Assembly: GCF_002836745.1 (NCBI RefSeq)
Contig: NZ_PJAR01000044.1
Span: forward strand, 62,001-126,000
Length of the DNA stretch: 64,000 nt
Source: Glaciecola sp. 33A
GTDB lineage: Bacteria; Pseudomonadota; Gammaproteobacteria; Enterobacterales; Alteromonadaceae
Direction: 5' to 3'
Shown in pieces: positions 28,778-37,287 of this stretch. The notes under the pieces were generated by a model. The model saw only the letters and a list, made by a program, of their open reading frames with translations, was not told the origin of the DNA and made no database searches. A program made the position numbers and the translations under genes. Position 1 is the first letter of the stretch. Every line of letters begins with the position of its first letter.

Positions 28778-30922
28778 ATGTCGTTTGAGTTTGACGAGGA
28801 AATAATGCAAGATTTTCTGGTGGAAGCCGGAGAAATACTTGAACAACTCCAAGAACAACTTGTTGATCTAGAAAATAGGCCTGAAGATACTGAGTTACTG
28901 AACGCAATATTTCGGGGTTATCACACGGTCAAGGGTGGTGCGGGGTTTCTAGCATTAACAGAGCTCGTTAATATTTGCCATGGTGCGGAAAACGTTTTTG
29001 ATGCGATGCGCAACGGTCAGCGCACACTAACGCCAGAACTAATGGACGTTATTCTTCAAGCAACCGATGTTGTGGTTGATATGTTCGAAAAGGTGAAGCT
29101 AAGAGAACCACTCGAAGCAGCACCAGCCCAACTTATCGCCGTGCTGCATAAGTTAAGCAAGCCAGAGACAAGCGACGAAAACATTTTCTCACCGGATCTC
29201 TTGTCAACCGCCATAGAGGGAGCGACCGGCGCAGCCATTGACGAGGGTGAAGAACTCATTACAGAAGATAACAAGTCTGGCGGCGTTGATGAGATTTCAG
29301 AAGACGAATTCGAAGCTTTGTTAGATGAATTACATGGTGGCGGCAAGGTAACTAAAGTCTCAGCACCGCCTCCTACCGCATCTGACATTGATGACATTAG
29401 CGACGATGAATTTGAAGCATTGCTAGATGACTTGCATGGAAAAGGCCAATTTAAAGTTGAAGAACGCACGGTAGACCCAAGTGCAGCAACAACGATGGGC
29501 AGTAATTCAGACGAAATTACCGATGATGAGTTTGAAGCCTTACTTGATCAATTGCACGGTGAAGGTAAATCGCCGATTGAAGCCGCGGATAATAAACCCG
29601 CTGTGAAATTAGCAGACACACCTGCGGTTGAAAAACCAGTTACGGCTGCAAAAGCGGAACAAAAATCAATTGCCAAAGCATCTTCTAATCTGCAGCCAGC
29701 AGCTAAAACAGCTGTTCCACAGGTCGTGAAAAAAGATGAAAAAAGATCAAGTGCATCTCCGCAAGCTGAAACAACGGTTCGCGTAGATACTAAAAGACTT
29801 GATCAAATTATGAACATGGTTGGTGAACTCGTGCTAGTACGTAACCGTTTATTGAGCTTAGGCATAAGTAATCCTGATGAGAGTATGTCAAAAGCAATCG
29901 CTAATTTAGACGTGGTAACTGGCGATTTGCAAGGTGCGGTAATGAAAACCCGCATGCAACCAATTAAGAAAGTGTTTGGCCGTTTTCCTCGTGTTGTTCG
30001 CGATTTAGCCAGAACACTCAAGAAAGAAATTACACTTGAATTAGTCGGCGAAGAAACAGATTTAGATAAAAACCTGGTGGAAGCGCTTGCTGATCCGTTG
30101 GTGCATTTGGTCAGAAACTCGGTTGACCATGGTATTGAAATGCCAGAAGAGCGTGAAGCTCAAGGTAAGCCTAGAATGGGTATCGTGAAATTATCAGCTT
30201 CGCAAGAAGGTGATCATATTCTGCTCACCATCGACGATGATGGTAAAGGAATGGATCCTGAAAAGTTGAAAGAAATTGCGATTAGTCGAGGTGTTTTGGA
30301 TGCTGATTCAGCAGCTAGAATGTCAGATGTTGAAGCCTTCAATTTAATCTTTGCGCCGGGTTTTTCTACCAAAGTTGAAATTAGTGAAGTATCTGGTCGT
30401 GGCGTTGGTATGGATGTGGTCAAAACCAAAATAAACCAACTTAACGGTTCGGTGAGCATTACTTCCGAGCTTGGTAAAGGCACTAGATTAGCAATTAAAG
30501 TGCCCTTAACGCTGGCTATATTGCCGACATTAATGATCATTGTAGGTGCACAAACATTTGCGCTGCCGCTGGGTTCGGTTAGTGAAATCATTAATATGGA
30601 TATCAGTAAAACGCATAAAGTTGATGGTCAACTAACCATGATTGTCAGGTCTAAAGCTATTCCGTTATTCTATCTTGGTGATTGGTTAAACCGTATTCCG
30701 GTAGATGTTGATCGCTCAAAAGGTCACGTTGTTGTGATGCAAATAAGCACTCAGCAGGTCGGGTTCGTGGTTGACTCACTCATAGGCCAAGAAGAAGTTG
30801 TGATTAAGCCATTGGATGCTTTATTGAAAGGTACACCAGGCATGGCCGGAGCGACGATTACCTCTGACGGTGGTATAGCATTAATATTAGACGTTCCAAG
30901 TCTACTGAAAAGGTACGTTTAG
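28778..30922 (+). CDS. cheA: Chemotaxis histidine kinase CheA
   Basis: CheA phosphorylates CheY and CheB in response to receptors. The 714-residue product has an HPt domain with His49 (RGYHTVKGGAGFLAL), a long linker (about 140-330), the P3 dimerisation helix (from about 332, VDTKRLDQIMNMVGELV), the P4 kinase domain (LVRNSVDHGIE, DDDGKGMD, GRGVGMDVV) and a CheW-like P5 domain. The linker holds three near-identical motifs at 171-187, 205-221 and 245-261 of the form DDEFEALLDxLHG, which resemble the FliM CheY-binding peptide. I cannot recognise a normal P2 domain, so these repeats may replace it. Identity is certain; the motif role is inference. Confidence 0.95.
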   Translation: MSFEFDEEIMQDFLVEAGEILEQLQEQLVDLENRPEDTELLNAIFRGYHTVKGGAGFLALTELVNICHGAENVFDAMRNGQRTLTPELMDVILQATDVVVDMFEKVKLREPLEAAPAQLIAVLHKLSKPETSDENIFSPDLLSTAIEGATGAAIDEGEELITEDNKSGGVDEISEDEFEALLDELHGGGKVTKVSAPPPTASDIDDISDDEFEALLDDLHGKGQFKVEERTVDPSAATTMGSNSDEITDDEFEALLDQLHGEGKSPIEAADNKPAVKLADTPAVEKPVTAAKAEQKSIAKASSNLQPAAKTAVPQVVKKDEKRSSASPQAETTVRVDTKRLDQIMNMVGELVLVRNRLLSLGISNPDESMSKAIANLDVVTGDLQGAVMKTRMQPIKKVFGRFPRVVRDLARTLKKEITLELVGEETDLDKNLVEALADPLVHLVRNSVDHGIEMPEEREAQGKPRMGIVKLSASQEGDHILLTIDDDGKGMDPEKLKEIAISRGVLDADSAARMSDVEAFNLIFAPGFSTKVEISEVSGRGVGMDVVKTKINQLNGSVSITSELGKGTRLAIKVPLTLAILPTLMIIVGAQTFALPLGSVSEIINMDISKTHKVDGQLTMIVRSKAIPLFYLGDWLNRIPVDVDRSKGHVVVMQISTQQVGFVVDSLIGQEEVVIKPLDALLKGTPGMAGATITSDGGIALILDVPSLLKRYV

Positions 30923-30983
30923 ATTAACATTCTGATAAACTAAACGTAGATTTCAAATCAGCAAAAAGGGCTTTACAAAAACG

Positions 30984-32111
30984 ATGCTATACCGAGTGTT
31001 GATTGTTGATGATTCGACGTTTTATAGAAAGCGTTTAACATCTGTTTTAGAAAAAGACCCAAGCATACAAGTTATTGGTCACGCTGTTAACGGTTTAGAA
31101 GCGGTTCAAAAAGCCATTGAATTAAAACCGGATGTCATCATGATGGATGTTGAGATGCCGATTATGGGCGGTATTGAAGCGGTTGGCAAAATTATGCGGG
31201 CTTCGCCTACTGCTATCCTTATGTTTTCTTCGTTGACGCAAGCGGGGGCCCAAGAAACATTTGATGCCTTGGAAGCAGGTGCGATCGACTTTATTCCCAA
31301 AAAATTTGATGATATAAGTACTGAACGACCTGAAGCTATTTTGTTTATTCAACGCCGCGTGAAAGCACTTGCTCGTGGCCGCTCAGTGACACTAAATGCG
31401 CATACAAAAGCTGACGTTTCTCCTTCTTCTGCTGCGATAGGAAGCTCGCAGGCAAGTACTGATTTGCCGTTACAACAGCGAATATCAGCAAAACTTGAAA
31501 CTTCATTGACGCCGCTGCCAGCCTCTGGAAAACGCTATAAATTGTTGTTTATTGGTGCAAGCACTGGTGGTCCAGTTGCTCTGCAAAAAATAATTAGTGA
31601 CCTGCCCAGCGACTTTCCTTATCCTGTTATTTTGGTCCAGCATATGCCAGGCACATTTACATCGGCTTTTGCACAACGCCTTGATAAGCATTCTCAAATG
31701 AGAGTGAAGCTGGCTCAGGACAACGATAGGCTTGAAAAAGGGACCGTATATTTAGCTGAAGGCGGAAAACAAATGCAGGTTGTCGGTGTCGGTGCATTTG
31801 CTAAAATAAATATTATCGATACGCCAAAAAATAGCACGATCGTTTACCATCCTAGTATCGATTTCACAATGGCGTCGTTAGTGTCTGCATTTTCTGGTGA
31901 TATATTGAGTGTGATATTAACCGGAATGGGAGCTGAAGGAGCCCTTGGTGGACAGCTGTTGAAAGCCAAAGGGGCAACAATTTGGGCGCAAGATGAAAAA
32001 TCCTGCGTGGTCTATGGTATGCCCAAAGCGGTCGCTGAATCGGGAATTTGTGATAGAGTAATCCCATTAGATAATATTGCACAGCACATCATTACTGAAA
32101 TGAGCGTGTGA
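30984..32111 (+). CDS. cheB: Protein-glutamate methylesterase CheB
   Basis: CheB demethylates chemoreceptors during adaptation. The 375-residue product has a receiver domain with Asp10 and phospho-accepting Asp55 (MMDVEMPIMGG), a Ser/Ala linker, and a methylesterase domain with Ser193 (GASTGGP) and His220 (VQHMPG). The third triad position, usually Asp in GMGxDGA, is Glu318 here (GMGAEGALGG). Glu could still orient the histidine, but the change is unusual and may lower activity. Spacing between the triad residues matches the enterobacterial enzyme. Confidence 0.93.
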   Translation: MLYRVLIVDDSTFYRKRLTSVLEKDPSIQVIGHAVNGLEAVQKAIELKPDVIMMDVEMPIMGGIEAVGKIMRASPTAILMFSSLTQAGAQETFDALEAGAIDFIPKKFDDISTERPEAILFIQRRVKALARGRSVTLNAHTKADVSPSSAAIGSSQASTDLPLQQRISAKLETSLTPLPASGKRYKLLFIGASTGGPVALQKIISDLPSDFPYPVILVQHMPGTFTSAFAQRLDKHSQMRVKLAQDNDRLEKGTVYLAEGGKQMQVVGVGAFAKINIIDTPKNSTIVYHPSIDFTMASLVSAFSGDILSVILTGMGAEGALGGQLLKAKGATIWAQDEKSCVVYGMPKAVAESGICDRVIPLDNIAQHIITEMSV

Positions 32112-32142
32112 ACGAATAAAGCATACATGAGTTTGTAGCAAA

Positions 32143-32913
32143 TTGAATATTTGGACAGTCGCAAATCAGAAAGGAGGCGTGGGTAAAACTACCACAGCCG
32201 TAACACTTGGTGGGCTTTTAGCTCAGCAGGGAGAGCGTGTTTTGCTTGTTGATACCGACCCGCATGCCAGTCTTAGTTATTATTTTGGTATTGATTCAGA
32301 AACCCTTGATATCAGTATTTATGATGTTTTTGCGCAACCAGAAAAATATACGGGACAGGCCTTGCTTGACTCGCTCTGTCTCACAAAAGTGAAGGGCCTT
32401 GTGGTGTTACCGGCAACGATGGCATTGGCCACGCTTGACCGTAAAATGGGCATGGAAAGTGGTAAAGGCTTGATATTAAAAAAGGCACTTGCCTCTATTC
32501 AGCGTCAATTTGATTACGTGATAATTGATTGCCCACCCATATTGGGTGTATCCATGGTCAACGCGCTAGCATGCAGCAGCAGGATAATAGTGCCGGTGCA
32601 AACGGAGCATTTAGCACTGAAAGGGTTGGACAGAATGATGCGCACTCTCAAAATAATGCGCAAAACGATGCCAAATAGTATTCCTATTAGTATTATTGCG
32701 ACCATGTTTGATAAACGAGTAAATGCCACAATTCGGGCCTATACAAGACTTACCGAGGATTATCCTGAACAACTGTGGCGCGGATTTATTCCTGTCGACA
32801 CCAAGTTCAGAGACGCTAGCGTAGCGCAAGTTCCAGCGTCTCTTTTTGCACCAAAATGCAGAGGTGTTTTTGCATACCAGAAGTTTTTAAAGGATATAGC
32901 GAGTGAAGGATAA
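32143..32913 (+). CDS. parC: ParA-like ATPase ParC, polar localisation of chemotaxis arrays
   Basis: This 256-residue ParA/Soj-type ATPase has the deviant Walker A motif KGGVGKTTTA near its start, VLLVDTDPHASLSYYFG and VIIDCPPILGVSM. In Vibrio the same gene in the same place (cheB-parC-parP-cheW) encodes ParC, which brings chemotaxis arrays to the cell pole. The start is TTG 32143, with only a weak ribosome site, so low expression is possible. Its end overlaps parP by 11 bases. No parB lies nearby, which argues against chromosome partitioning. Confidence 0.88.
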   Translation: MNIWTVANQKGGVGKTTTAVTLGGLLAQQGERVLLVDTDPHASLSYYFGIDSETLDISIYDVFAQPEKYTGQALLDSLCLTKVKGLVVLPATMALATLDRKMGMESGKGLILKKALASIQRQFDYVIIDCPPILGVSMVNALACSSRIIVPVQTEHLALKGLDRMMRTLKIMRKTMPNSIPISIIATMFDKRVNATIRAYTRLTEDYPEQLWRGFIPVDTKFRDASVAQVPASLFAPKCRGVFAYQKFLKDIASEG

Positions 32914-33643
32914 GAATGAATTTGCCAGAGAAAGCGTCGTAGAAGACTATTTGACTGATTTGCTCACCGAACCACGTGCTGAATCAACTTTTGATAAAGC
33001 CATGACCCAAAGGATGCTAGATAACGCGATTGCAGAACCGCCTTTTAATGATTTTTTGACCCCACCGCTTGAGCCACAGCCCACTCATTTGGATGCGCAA
33101 CCGCAGATAATTCAACAAGAAAATAAAGAAATTCAAATTCAGGTCGAAACAGAGACAAGTCGTTTGGAAGTTTTAGCGCCAATCAGCTTACAAGATTCGC
33201 TCGACGACCGTTTTCAGGCGCTGTTTTTTAAAGTGGGTGGATTAACGTTGGCAGTTCCACTTATTGAGTTGGGTGGAATACATGAAATAACCAAAATAGC
33301 GCCCATAATAGGAAAGCCGGAGTGGTTCATGGGTGTTATGTTAAAGAATGAAGACAGCTTTAACGTCATAGATTCAGCGCGTTGGGTAATGCCAGAGAAA
33401 TATGATGATGAAATGGCGGAGAATCTACATTATCGATTTTTAATTAACTTGGGTAAAACGCCTTGGGGCCTTACTTGCGAAAAGTTGATCAATACCGTTG
33501 AACTGAATAAATCGGATGTAAAATGGCGGAATAATTCAAATAAGCGCCCATGGTTAGCAGGCATGGTTAAAGACAGAATGTGTGCTTTAATTAATGTTGC
33601 GGAGCTTGTTGTAATGTTAAAAGCAGGTCTTAACAGCAAGTGA
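32903..33643 (+). CDS. parP: CheW-domain array protein ParP
   Basis: The 246-residue product has a long acidic, Gln/Pro-rich N-terminal region (about 1-100) and a C-terminal CheW-like (AIF) domain beginning FQALFFKVGGLTLAVPLIELGGI. In Vibrio this protein integrates into chemotaxis arrays and links them to ParC. It starts with GTG inside the end of parC, so the two are coupled. It is distinct from cheW 44 bases downstream, which lacks the N-terminal extension. Confidence 0.87.
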   Translation: MKDKNEFARESVVEDYLTDLLTEPRAESTFDKAMTQRMLDNAIAEPPFNDFLTPPLEPQPTHLDAQPQIIQQENKEIQIQVETETSRLEVLAPISLQDSLDDRFQALFFKVGGLTLAVPLIELGGIHEITKIAPIIGKPEWFMGVMLKNEDSFNVIDSARWVMPEKYDDEMAENLHYRFLINLGKTPWGLTCEKLINTVELNKSDVKWRNNSNKRPWLAGMVKDRMCALINVAELVVMLKAGLNSK

Positions 33644-33687
33644 CAGTTAACAAATAGCAAATTATGTTGTGTGACGGAGTAAAGTAA

Positions 33688-34179
33688 ATGAGCCAAGATA
33701 GAACAAGGGTTACTGCGAGCGACCCAAATGACGAGGTGTTGCAATGGGTGACTTATCGCTTAGATGAGGAAACTTATGGGATCAATGTTATGCAAGTTCA
33801 GGAAGTCTTGCGCTACACAGAAATAGCGCCGGTCCCAGGAGCACCAGAATATGTACTTGGCATTATCAACTTACGTGGTAACGTTGTAACTGTCATTGAT
33901 ACTAGGTCGCGCTTTGGTTTGCCACCAACCGATATTACGGATAATTCGCGTATTGTTATCATTGAGTCTGACGAGCAAGTGGTCGGCATTTTAGTCGACA
34001 GCGTTGCCGAAGTTGTGTATCTGCGTTCATCCGAAATTGAGAGTGCTCCCAACGTAGGTACCGAAGAAAGTGCCAAATTTATTCAAGGCGTTAGTAATAG
34101 AAGCGGCGAATTACTTATTTTAGTCGACCTCAATAAATTATTAAGCGACGATGAGTGGGATGAAATGAGCAGTCTATAG
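33688..34179 (+). CDS. cheW: Chemotaxis coupling protein CheW
   Basis: CheW joins chemoreceptors to CheA. The 163-residue single-domain product contains typical segments: WVTYRLDEETYGINVMQVQEVL, IINLRGNVVTVIDTRSRFGLP and GILVDSVAEVVYL. An AGT-rich leader with GGAG lies before the ATG. A strong terminator follows 50 bases after the stop, closing the che block. Confidence 0.95.
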   Translation: MSQDRTRVTASDPNDEVLQWVTYRLDEETYGINVMQVQEVLRYTEIAPVPGAPEYVLGIINLRGNVVTVIDTRSRFGLPPTDITDNSRIVIIESDEQVVGILVDSVAEVVYLRSSEIESAPNVGTEESAKFIQGVSNRSGELLILVDLNKLLSDDEWDEMSSL

Positions 34180-34224
34180 CGACTTTTTATTGGCCGGGTC
34201 ATACGTTGCAATCCGAATTTAATG

Positions 34225-34257
34225 AAAAAAATACCGTGCCCTGTCACGGTATTTTTG
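34225..34257 (+). terminator. Rho-independent terminator after cheW
   Basis: AAATACCGTG (34229-34238) pairs perfectly with CACGGTATTT (34245-34254) around a six-base loop and runs into a T-rich end. It ends the flagellar/chemotaxis transcription unit. Confidence 0.88.
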
Positions 34258-34322
34258 TATTTATTCGTGTGAATGCGTTACATTTAAATATACTCATAAA
34301 AAAATAATAAGTAAGTGTATCA

Positions 34323-34817
34323 ATGCAAGAAATTTCCGTTACAAATATGCTGCTTCTGTGTATTTCCTTTCTTGGCTTAGGCCTCGCCATTATTGCCATT
34401 CAGTCGAATAGAAAGCTTAGTCTGCGACTTAATAAAGCTCTGGAACTAGTTAATACCCTGCATAAATTCAACGAAACTCATCAAGCTAAATTCAACATGC
34501 TCGAGCAAAATCATCAGACATTGCATGAAAAATACAAACAAACATTAACCTCAGAGCTGGAAGATATGCTGTGTAGCTTGAAAACGAGTACGTCCAAAGC
34601 GCACGCTTCTGAAATAGAGATGATCAAAGTAGATGTTGATAAGCTAATGGCCAAAATCGATGAGCTGTCACAACAAGACCCGGCTGCTAAAATGTACGCA
34701 AAGGCGCACAGCCTAGTGGCATCCGGTGCCACGATAGATGAAATTATGGACGCTTGTGACTTACCCCAAGCCGAGGTTGAAGTACTGATTGGATTTCAGA
34801 AAAAGGCACGCAAATAA
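34323..34817 (+). CDS. DUF2802 single-pass membrane protein
   Basis: The 164-residue product has one N-terminal membrane segment (about 8-27, MLLLCISFLGLGLAIIAIQ), a long charged helical coiled-coil region (28-125), and a small C-terminal domain (AKAHSLVASGATIDEIMDACDLPQAEVEVLIGF) that looks like a helix-turn-helix-type fold. A DUF2802 gene follows cheW in Vibrio and Shewanella as well, so its position is conserved. The function is not established to my knowledge. A role near the flagellar or chemotaxis pole is inference from synteny. Confidence 0.8.
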   Translation: MQEISVTNMLLLCISFLGLGLAIIAIQSNRKLSLRLNKALELVNTLHKFNETHQAKFNMLEQNHQTLHEKYKQTLTSELEDMLCSLKTSTSKAHASEIEMIKVDVDKLMAKIDELSQQDPAAKMYAKAHSLVASGATIDEIMDACDLPQAEVEVLIGFQKKARK

Positions 34818-34940
34818 AAGAATAGCACCTATCTACGCTGCTGCCTGACCTTGATGTGTTGCCTAGTTTCTGATGTTATGCGGCTTTATGATGCAGCCTA
34901 CCGGGCAATGATACTTTGTGATAGGCCCTTTGATGTGCAA

Positions 34941-35038
34941 GTGCTGGAGGTTAAGTGCTGGAGGTTAAGTGCTGGAGGTTAAGTGCTGGAGGTTAAGTGC
35001 TGGAGGTTAAGTGCTGGAGGTTAAGTGCTCGAAGGTAT
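34941..35038. repeat. Tandem repeat, six perfect 14-bp units plus a degenerate seventh
   Basis: The unit GTGCTGGAGGTTAA is repeated without any change six times (34941-35024) and followed by a mutated copy (GTGCTCGAAGGTATAA). The unit length is not a multiple of three and no gene covers it. Perfect identity suggests recent expansion by slippage, so copy number probably varies between strains. Confidence 0.97.
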
Positions 35039-35112
35039 AAGCTTTCATGATTTGGTAGATCAAGCTGCGGTTACTAGTGCGCTGAGACACAAAAACCAAG
35101 TTTACTTAATTT

Positions 35113-35128
35113 AGACGTCTAGACGTAA
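35113..35128 (+). promoter_or_regulatory. MetJ operator (two met boxes)
   Basis: AGACGTCT, the exact consensus met box, is followed at once by AGACGTAA. MetJ dimers bind such adjacent 8-bp boxes with S-adenosylmethionine as corepressor. The operator abuts the probable -35 of metA and lies about 100 bases before its start. Confidence 0.88.
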
Positions 35129-35133
35129 ATATA

Positions 35134-35161
35134 TTGACTTTTTGCTTGATATAGCCACAAT
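35134..35161 (+). promoter_or_regulatory. Probable sigma-70 promoter of metA
   Basis: TTGACT at 35134-35139 is followed after 16 bases by CACAAT. The -35 lies six bases from the MetJ boxes, as expected for a repressed promoter. Confidence 0.55.
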
Positions 35162-35226
35162 GATACCTTTATTGAAAGAGAGACATGCATTTGCAATTCG
35201 TATGTATTTAAAGATAGGTGGTATTC

Positions 35227-36156
35227 ATGCCCATTAAAATTCCTTCCGACCTGCCAGCATTAGATGTGTTGTTACAAGAAAATATTTTTGCCATGGACAG
35301 TAATCGAGCAGCTAGCCAACATATTCGTCCGCTAGAAGTTGGGATATTGAATTTAATGCCAAATAAAATCGAAACTGAAATTCAGATTTTGAGATTATTG
35401 TCCAATACACCCATTCAAATTAACGTCGACTTAATTCGCTTTGATGAAACCACACCAAAAAATACATCTAAGTCACATATGGACGCGTTCTACCACGAGT
35501 TTAGTGAAGTGTCCCATAAAAACTATGATGGCTGGATTGTGACTGGCGCACCTTTAGGTATGTTGGAATATGAAGACGTTAAATACTGGGACAAAATGAC
35601 CGAATTGTTAGATTGGGCAGAAGGAAACGTGCAATCAACTATTTTTCTTTGCTGGGCGGCGCATGCCGCAATGTATCATTTTTATGGTGTTCAACGTCAG
35701 TTACGAACAAACAAGTTATCCGGGGTATTCGAACACGATGTTGTGCATCCGAATGACGAACTAATGCGTGGTTTTGACCCTCGCTTTTGGGCGCCTCACA
35801 GTCGCGTTGGTGAAATTCTTAAACAGGATTATGACGAGGTGCCGGGATTAAGTATATTGGCTCAATCAGCCGAAGCAGGGACCTATATCAGTGCAACAGA
35901 TGACCGCCGCCTGGTTTTTATTACAGGCCATCCAGAGTATGACTCCAATACATTGGCGCAAGAATATGAGCGTGACCTTGAAGCAGGCCTTGAACCTGTT
36001 GTTCCTGAAAATTATTTTATTGACAATGACCCGGGTAAAGAGCCTATTGTGCGCTGGAAGTCGCACGGAAATTTACTCCTGACTAATTGGCTTAATTATT
36101 ACGTGTATCAAAATACGCCATATGATTTAAGCACACTAAGACGACGTGAATGCTAG
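35227..36156 (+). CDS. metA: Homoserine O-succinyltransferase MetA
   Basis: MetA acylates homoserine in the first committed step of methionine synthesis. At 309 residues it equals the E. coli enzyme. The start MPIKIPSDLPA matches the family and is chosen over an upstream GTG; AGGTGG lies about seven bases before it. Visible active-site parts are the nucleophile Cys in FLCWAAHAAMYHFYG and the His/Glu pair in FITGHPEYDS. The segment TGAPLGMLEYEDV has Gly at the position that is Glu in acetyl-CoA-using enzymes, which favours succinyl-CoA. The MetJ operator upstream indicates repression by S-adenosylmethionine. Confidence 0.95.
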   Translation: MPIKIPSDLPALDVLLQENIFAMDSNRAASQHIRPLEVGILNLMPNKIETEIQILRLLSNTPIQINVDLIRFDETTPKNTSKSHMDAFYHEFSEVSHKNYDGWIVTGAPLGMLEYEDVKYWDKMTELLDWAEGNVQSTIFLCWAAHAAMYHFYGVQRQLRTNKLSGVFEHDVVHPNDELMRGFDPRFWAPHSRVGEILKQDYDEVPGLSILAQSAEAGTYISATDDRRLVFITGHPEYDSNTLAQEYERDLEAGLEPVVPENYFIDNDPGKEPIVRWKSHGNLLLTNWLNYYVYQNTPYDLSTLRRREC

Positions 36157-36217
36157 ATTTATTTGACATCGCTTAAGCAACATACAGTGCAAAATTGCAA
36201 AATAAAAGAGAGACACA

Positions 36218-37279
36218 GTGAGCAAGACCTCCAATAGCCTAAATCGCTTAACTAGCATAGCAAAGCAACGCATATTGATACTAGATGGTGCGATGGGAAC
36301 CATGATCCAACAGCAGCAATTGGATGAAGCTGATTATCGGGGCGAACAATATAAAAATTGGCATTGCGATGTGAAAGGCAATAATGATCTATTAGCCATT
36401 ACTCAACCTGATATTATTAAGAATATTCATCGTCAATATCTCGCGGCAGGTGCTGATATCATTGAGACCAATACATTTAATGCGACCACCATTTCGATGT
36501 CGGATTACGACATGCAAGACGAAGCGCGTCAAATTAACTTAAGCGCAGCCAAATTAGCGCGTGAAGCGGCTGACGAATTTAGCGTTAAAACGCCAGATAA
36601 ACCGCGTTTTGTTGCCGGCGTTATTGGCCCAACTAGTCGTACAGCGTCTATTTCACCGGATGTTAATGATCCCGGTAAGCGCAATGTACACTTCGATGAG
36701 CTTGTTGAAGCATACAAAGAATCAACACATGCGCTTATTGAAGGCAAAGTAGATTTACTATTAATCGAGACGATTTTTGATACCTTAAATGCGAAAGCCG
36801 CTGTTTATGCAGTAGAAGAGGTGTTTGAAGAATCCGGCATCACCTTACCAGTGATGATTTCAGGCACAATTACTGACGCATCAGGGCGTACATTGTCAGG
36901 CCAGACGTCGGAAGCTTTTTATTATTCAATGCGCCATGTTAACCCATTCTCGGTTGGTTTAAATTGCGCGCTAGGGCCTGACCTATTGCGTCAGTACGTA
37001 GCTGAAATTTCGCGCATTGCGCAGTGCAATGTCTCCGCTCATCCGAATGCCGGTTTACCTAATGAGTTTGGTGAATATGACATGGAAGCTGAAGAACTTT
37101 CTGAGCACTTAAAAGAATGGGCCGAATCAGGCTTAGTCAATATTTTAGGTGGTTGCTGCGGCAGCACGCCTGAACATATTCGACAAGTTGCCCAGGCCGT
37201 TTCTGGGATATCTCCTCGTCAATTACCTGACATTGAAATTAAAATGCGTTTATCGGGCTTAGAGCCCTTCGTTCATTAG
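36218..37279 (+). CDS. metH: Methionine synthase, homocysteine-binding subunit (split MetH, N-terminal part)
   Basis: This 353-residue protein equals the first domain of cobalamin-dependent MetH. It has the start [14 protein letters not shown], and the zinc-binding cysteines in GLNCALGP and LGGCCGST that activate homocysteine. It ends in [10 protein letters not shown], just where the domain boundary falls in one-chain MetH. The rest of the enzyme is encoded by the next gene, eight bases away in another frame. The start is GTG after AGAGAGAC. Together the two proteins (353 + 889 residues) match the length of single-chain MetH. The partner must dock for methyl transfer. Confidence 0.93.
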   Translation: MSKTSNSLNRLTSIAKQRILILDGAMGTMIQQQQLDEADYRGEQYKNWHCDVKGNNDLLAITQPDIIKNIHRQYLAAGADIIETNTFNATTISMSDYDMQDEARQINLSAAKLAREAADEFSVKTPDKPRFVAGVIGPTSRTASISPDVNDPGKRNVHFDELVEAYKESTHALIEGKVDLLLIETIFDTLNAKAAVYAVEEVFEESGITLPVMISGTITDASGRTLSGQTSEAFYYSMRHVNPFSVGLNCALGPDLLRQYVAEISRIAQCNVSAHPNAGLPNEFGEYDMEAEELSEHLKEWAESGLVNILGGCCGSTPEHIRQVAQAVSGISPRQLPDIEIKMRLSGLEPFVH

Positions 37280-37287
37280 GATTTTTT

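Larger units (their letters stand above)
34818..35226. other. 409-bp regulatory region between DUF2802 and metA
   Basis: No gene is visible. The stretch contains a 14-bp tandem repeat array (34941-35024), a tandem MetJ operator (35113-35128) and a probable metA promoter, each annotated separately. The first 120 bases show nothing I can name. Confidence 0.7.

Noticed and set aside
32143-32913. Chromosome-partitioning ParA
   Set aside because: No parB or parS lies nearby and the position between cheB and parP matches ParC.
34941-35038. Repeat array as a CRISPR
   Set aside because: The 14-bp units follow each other without spacers and no cas gene is near.
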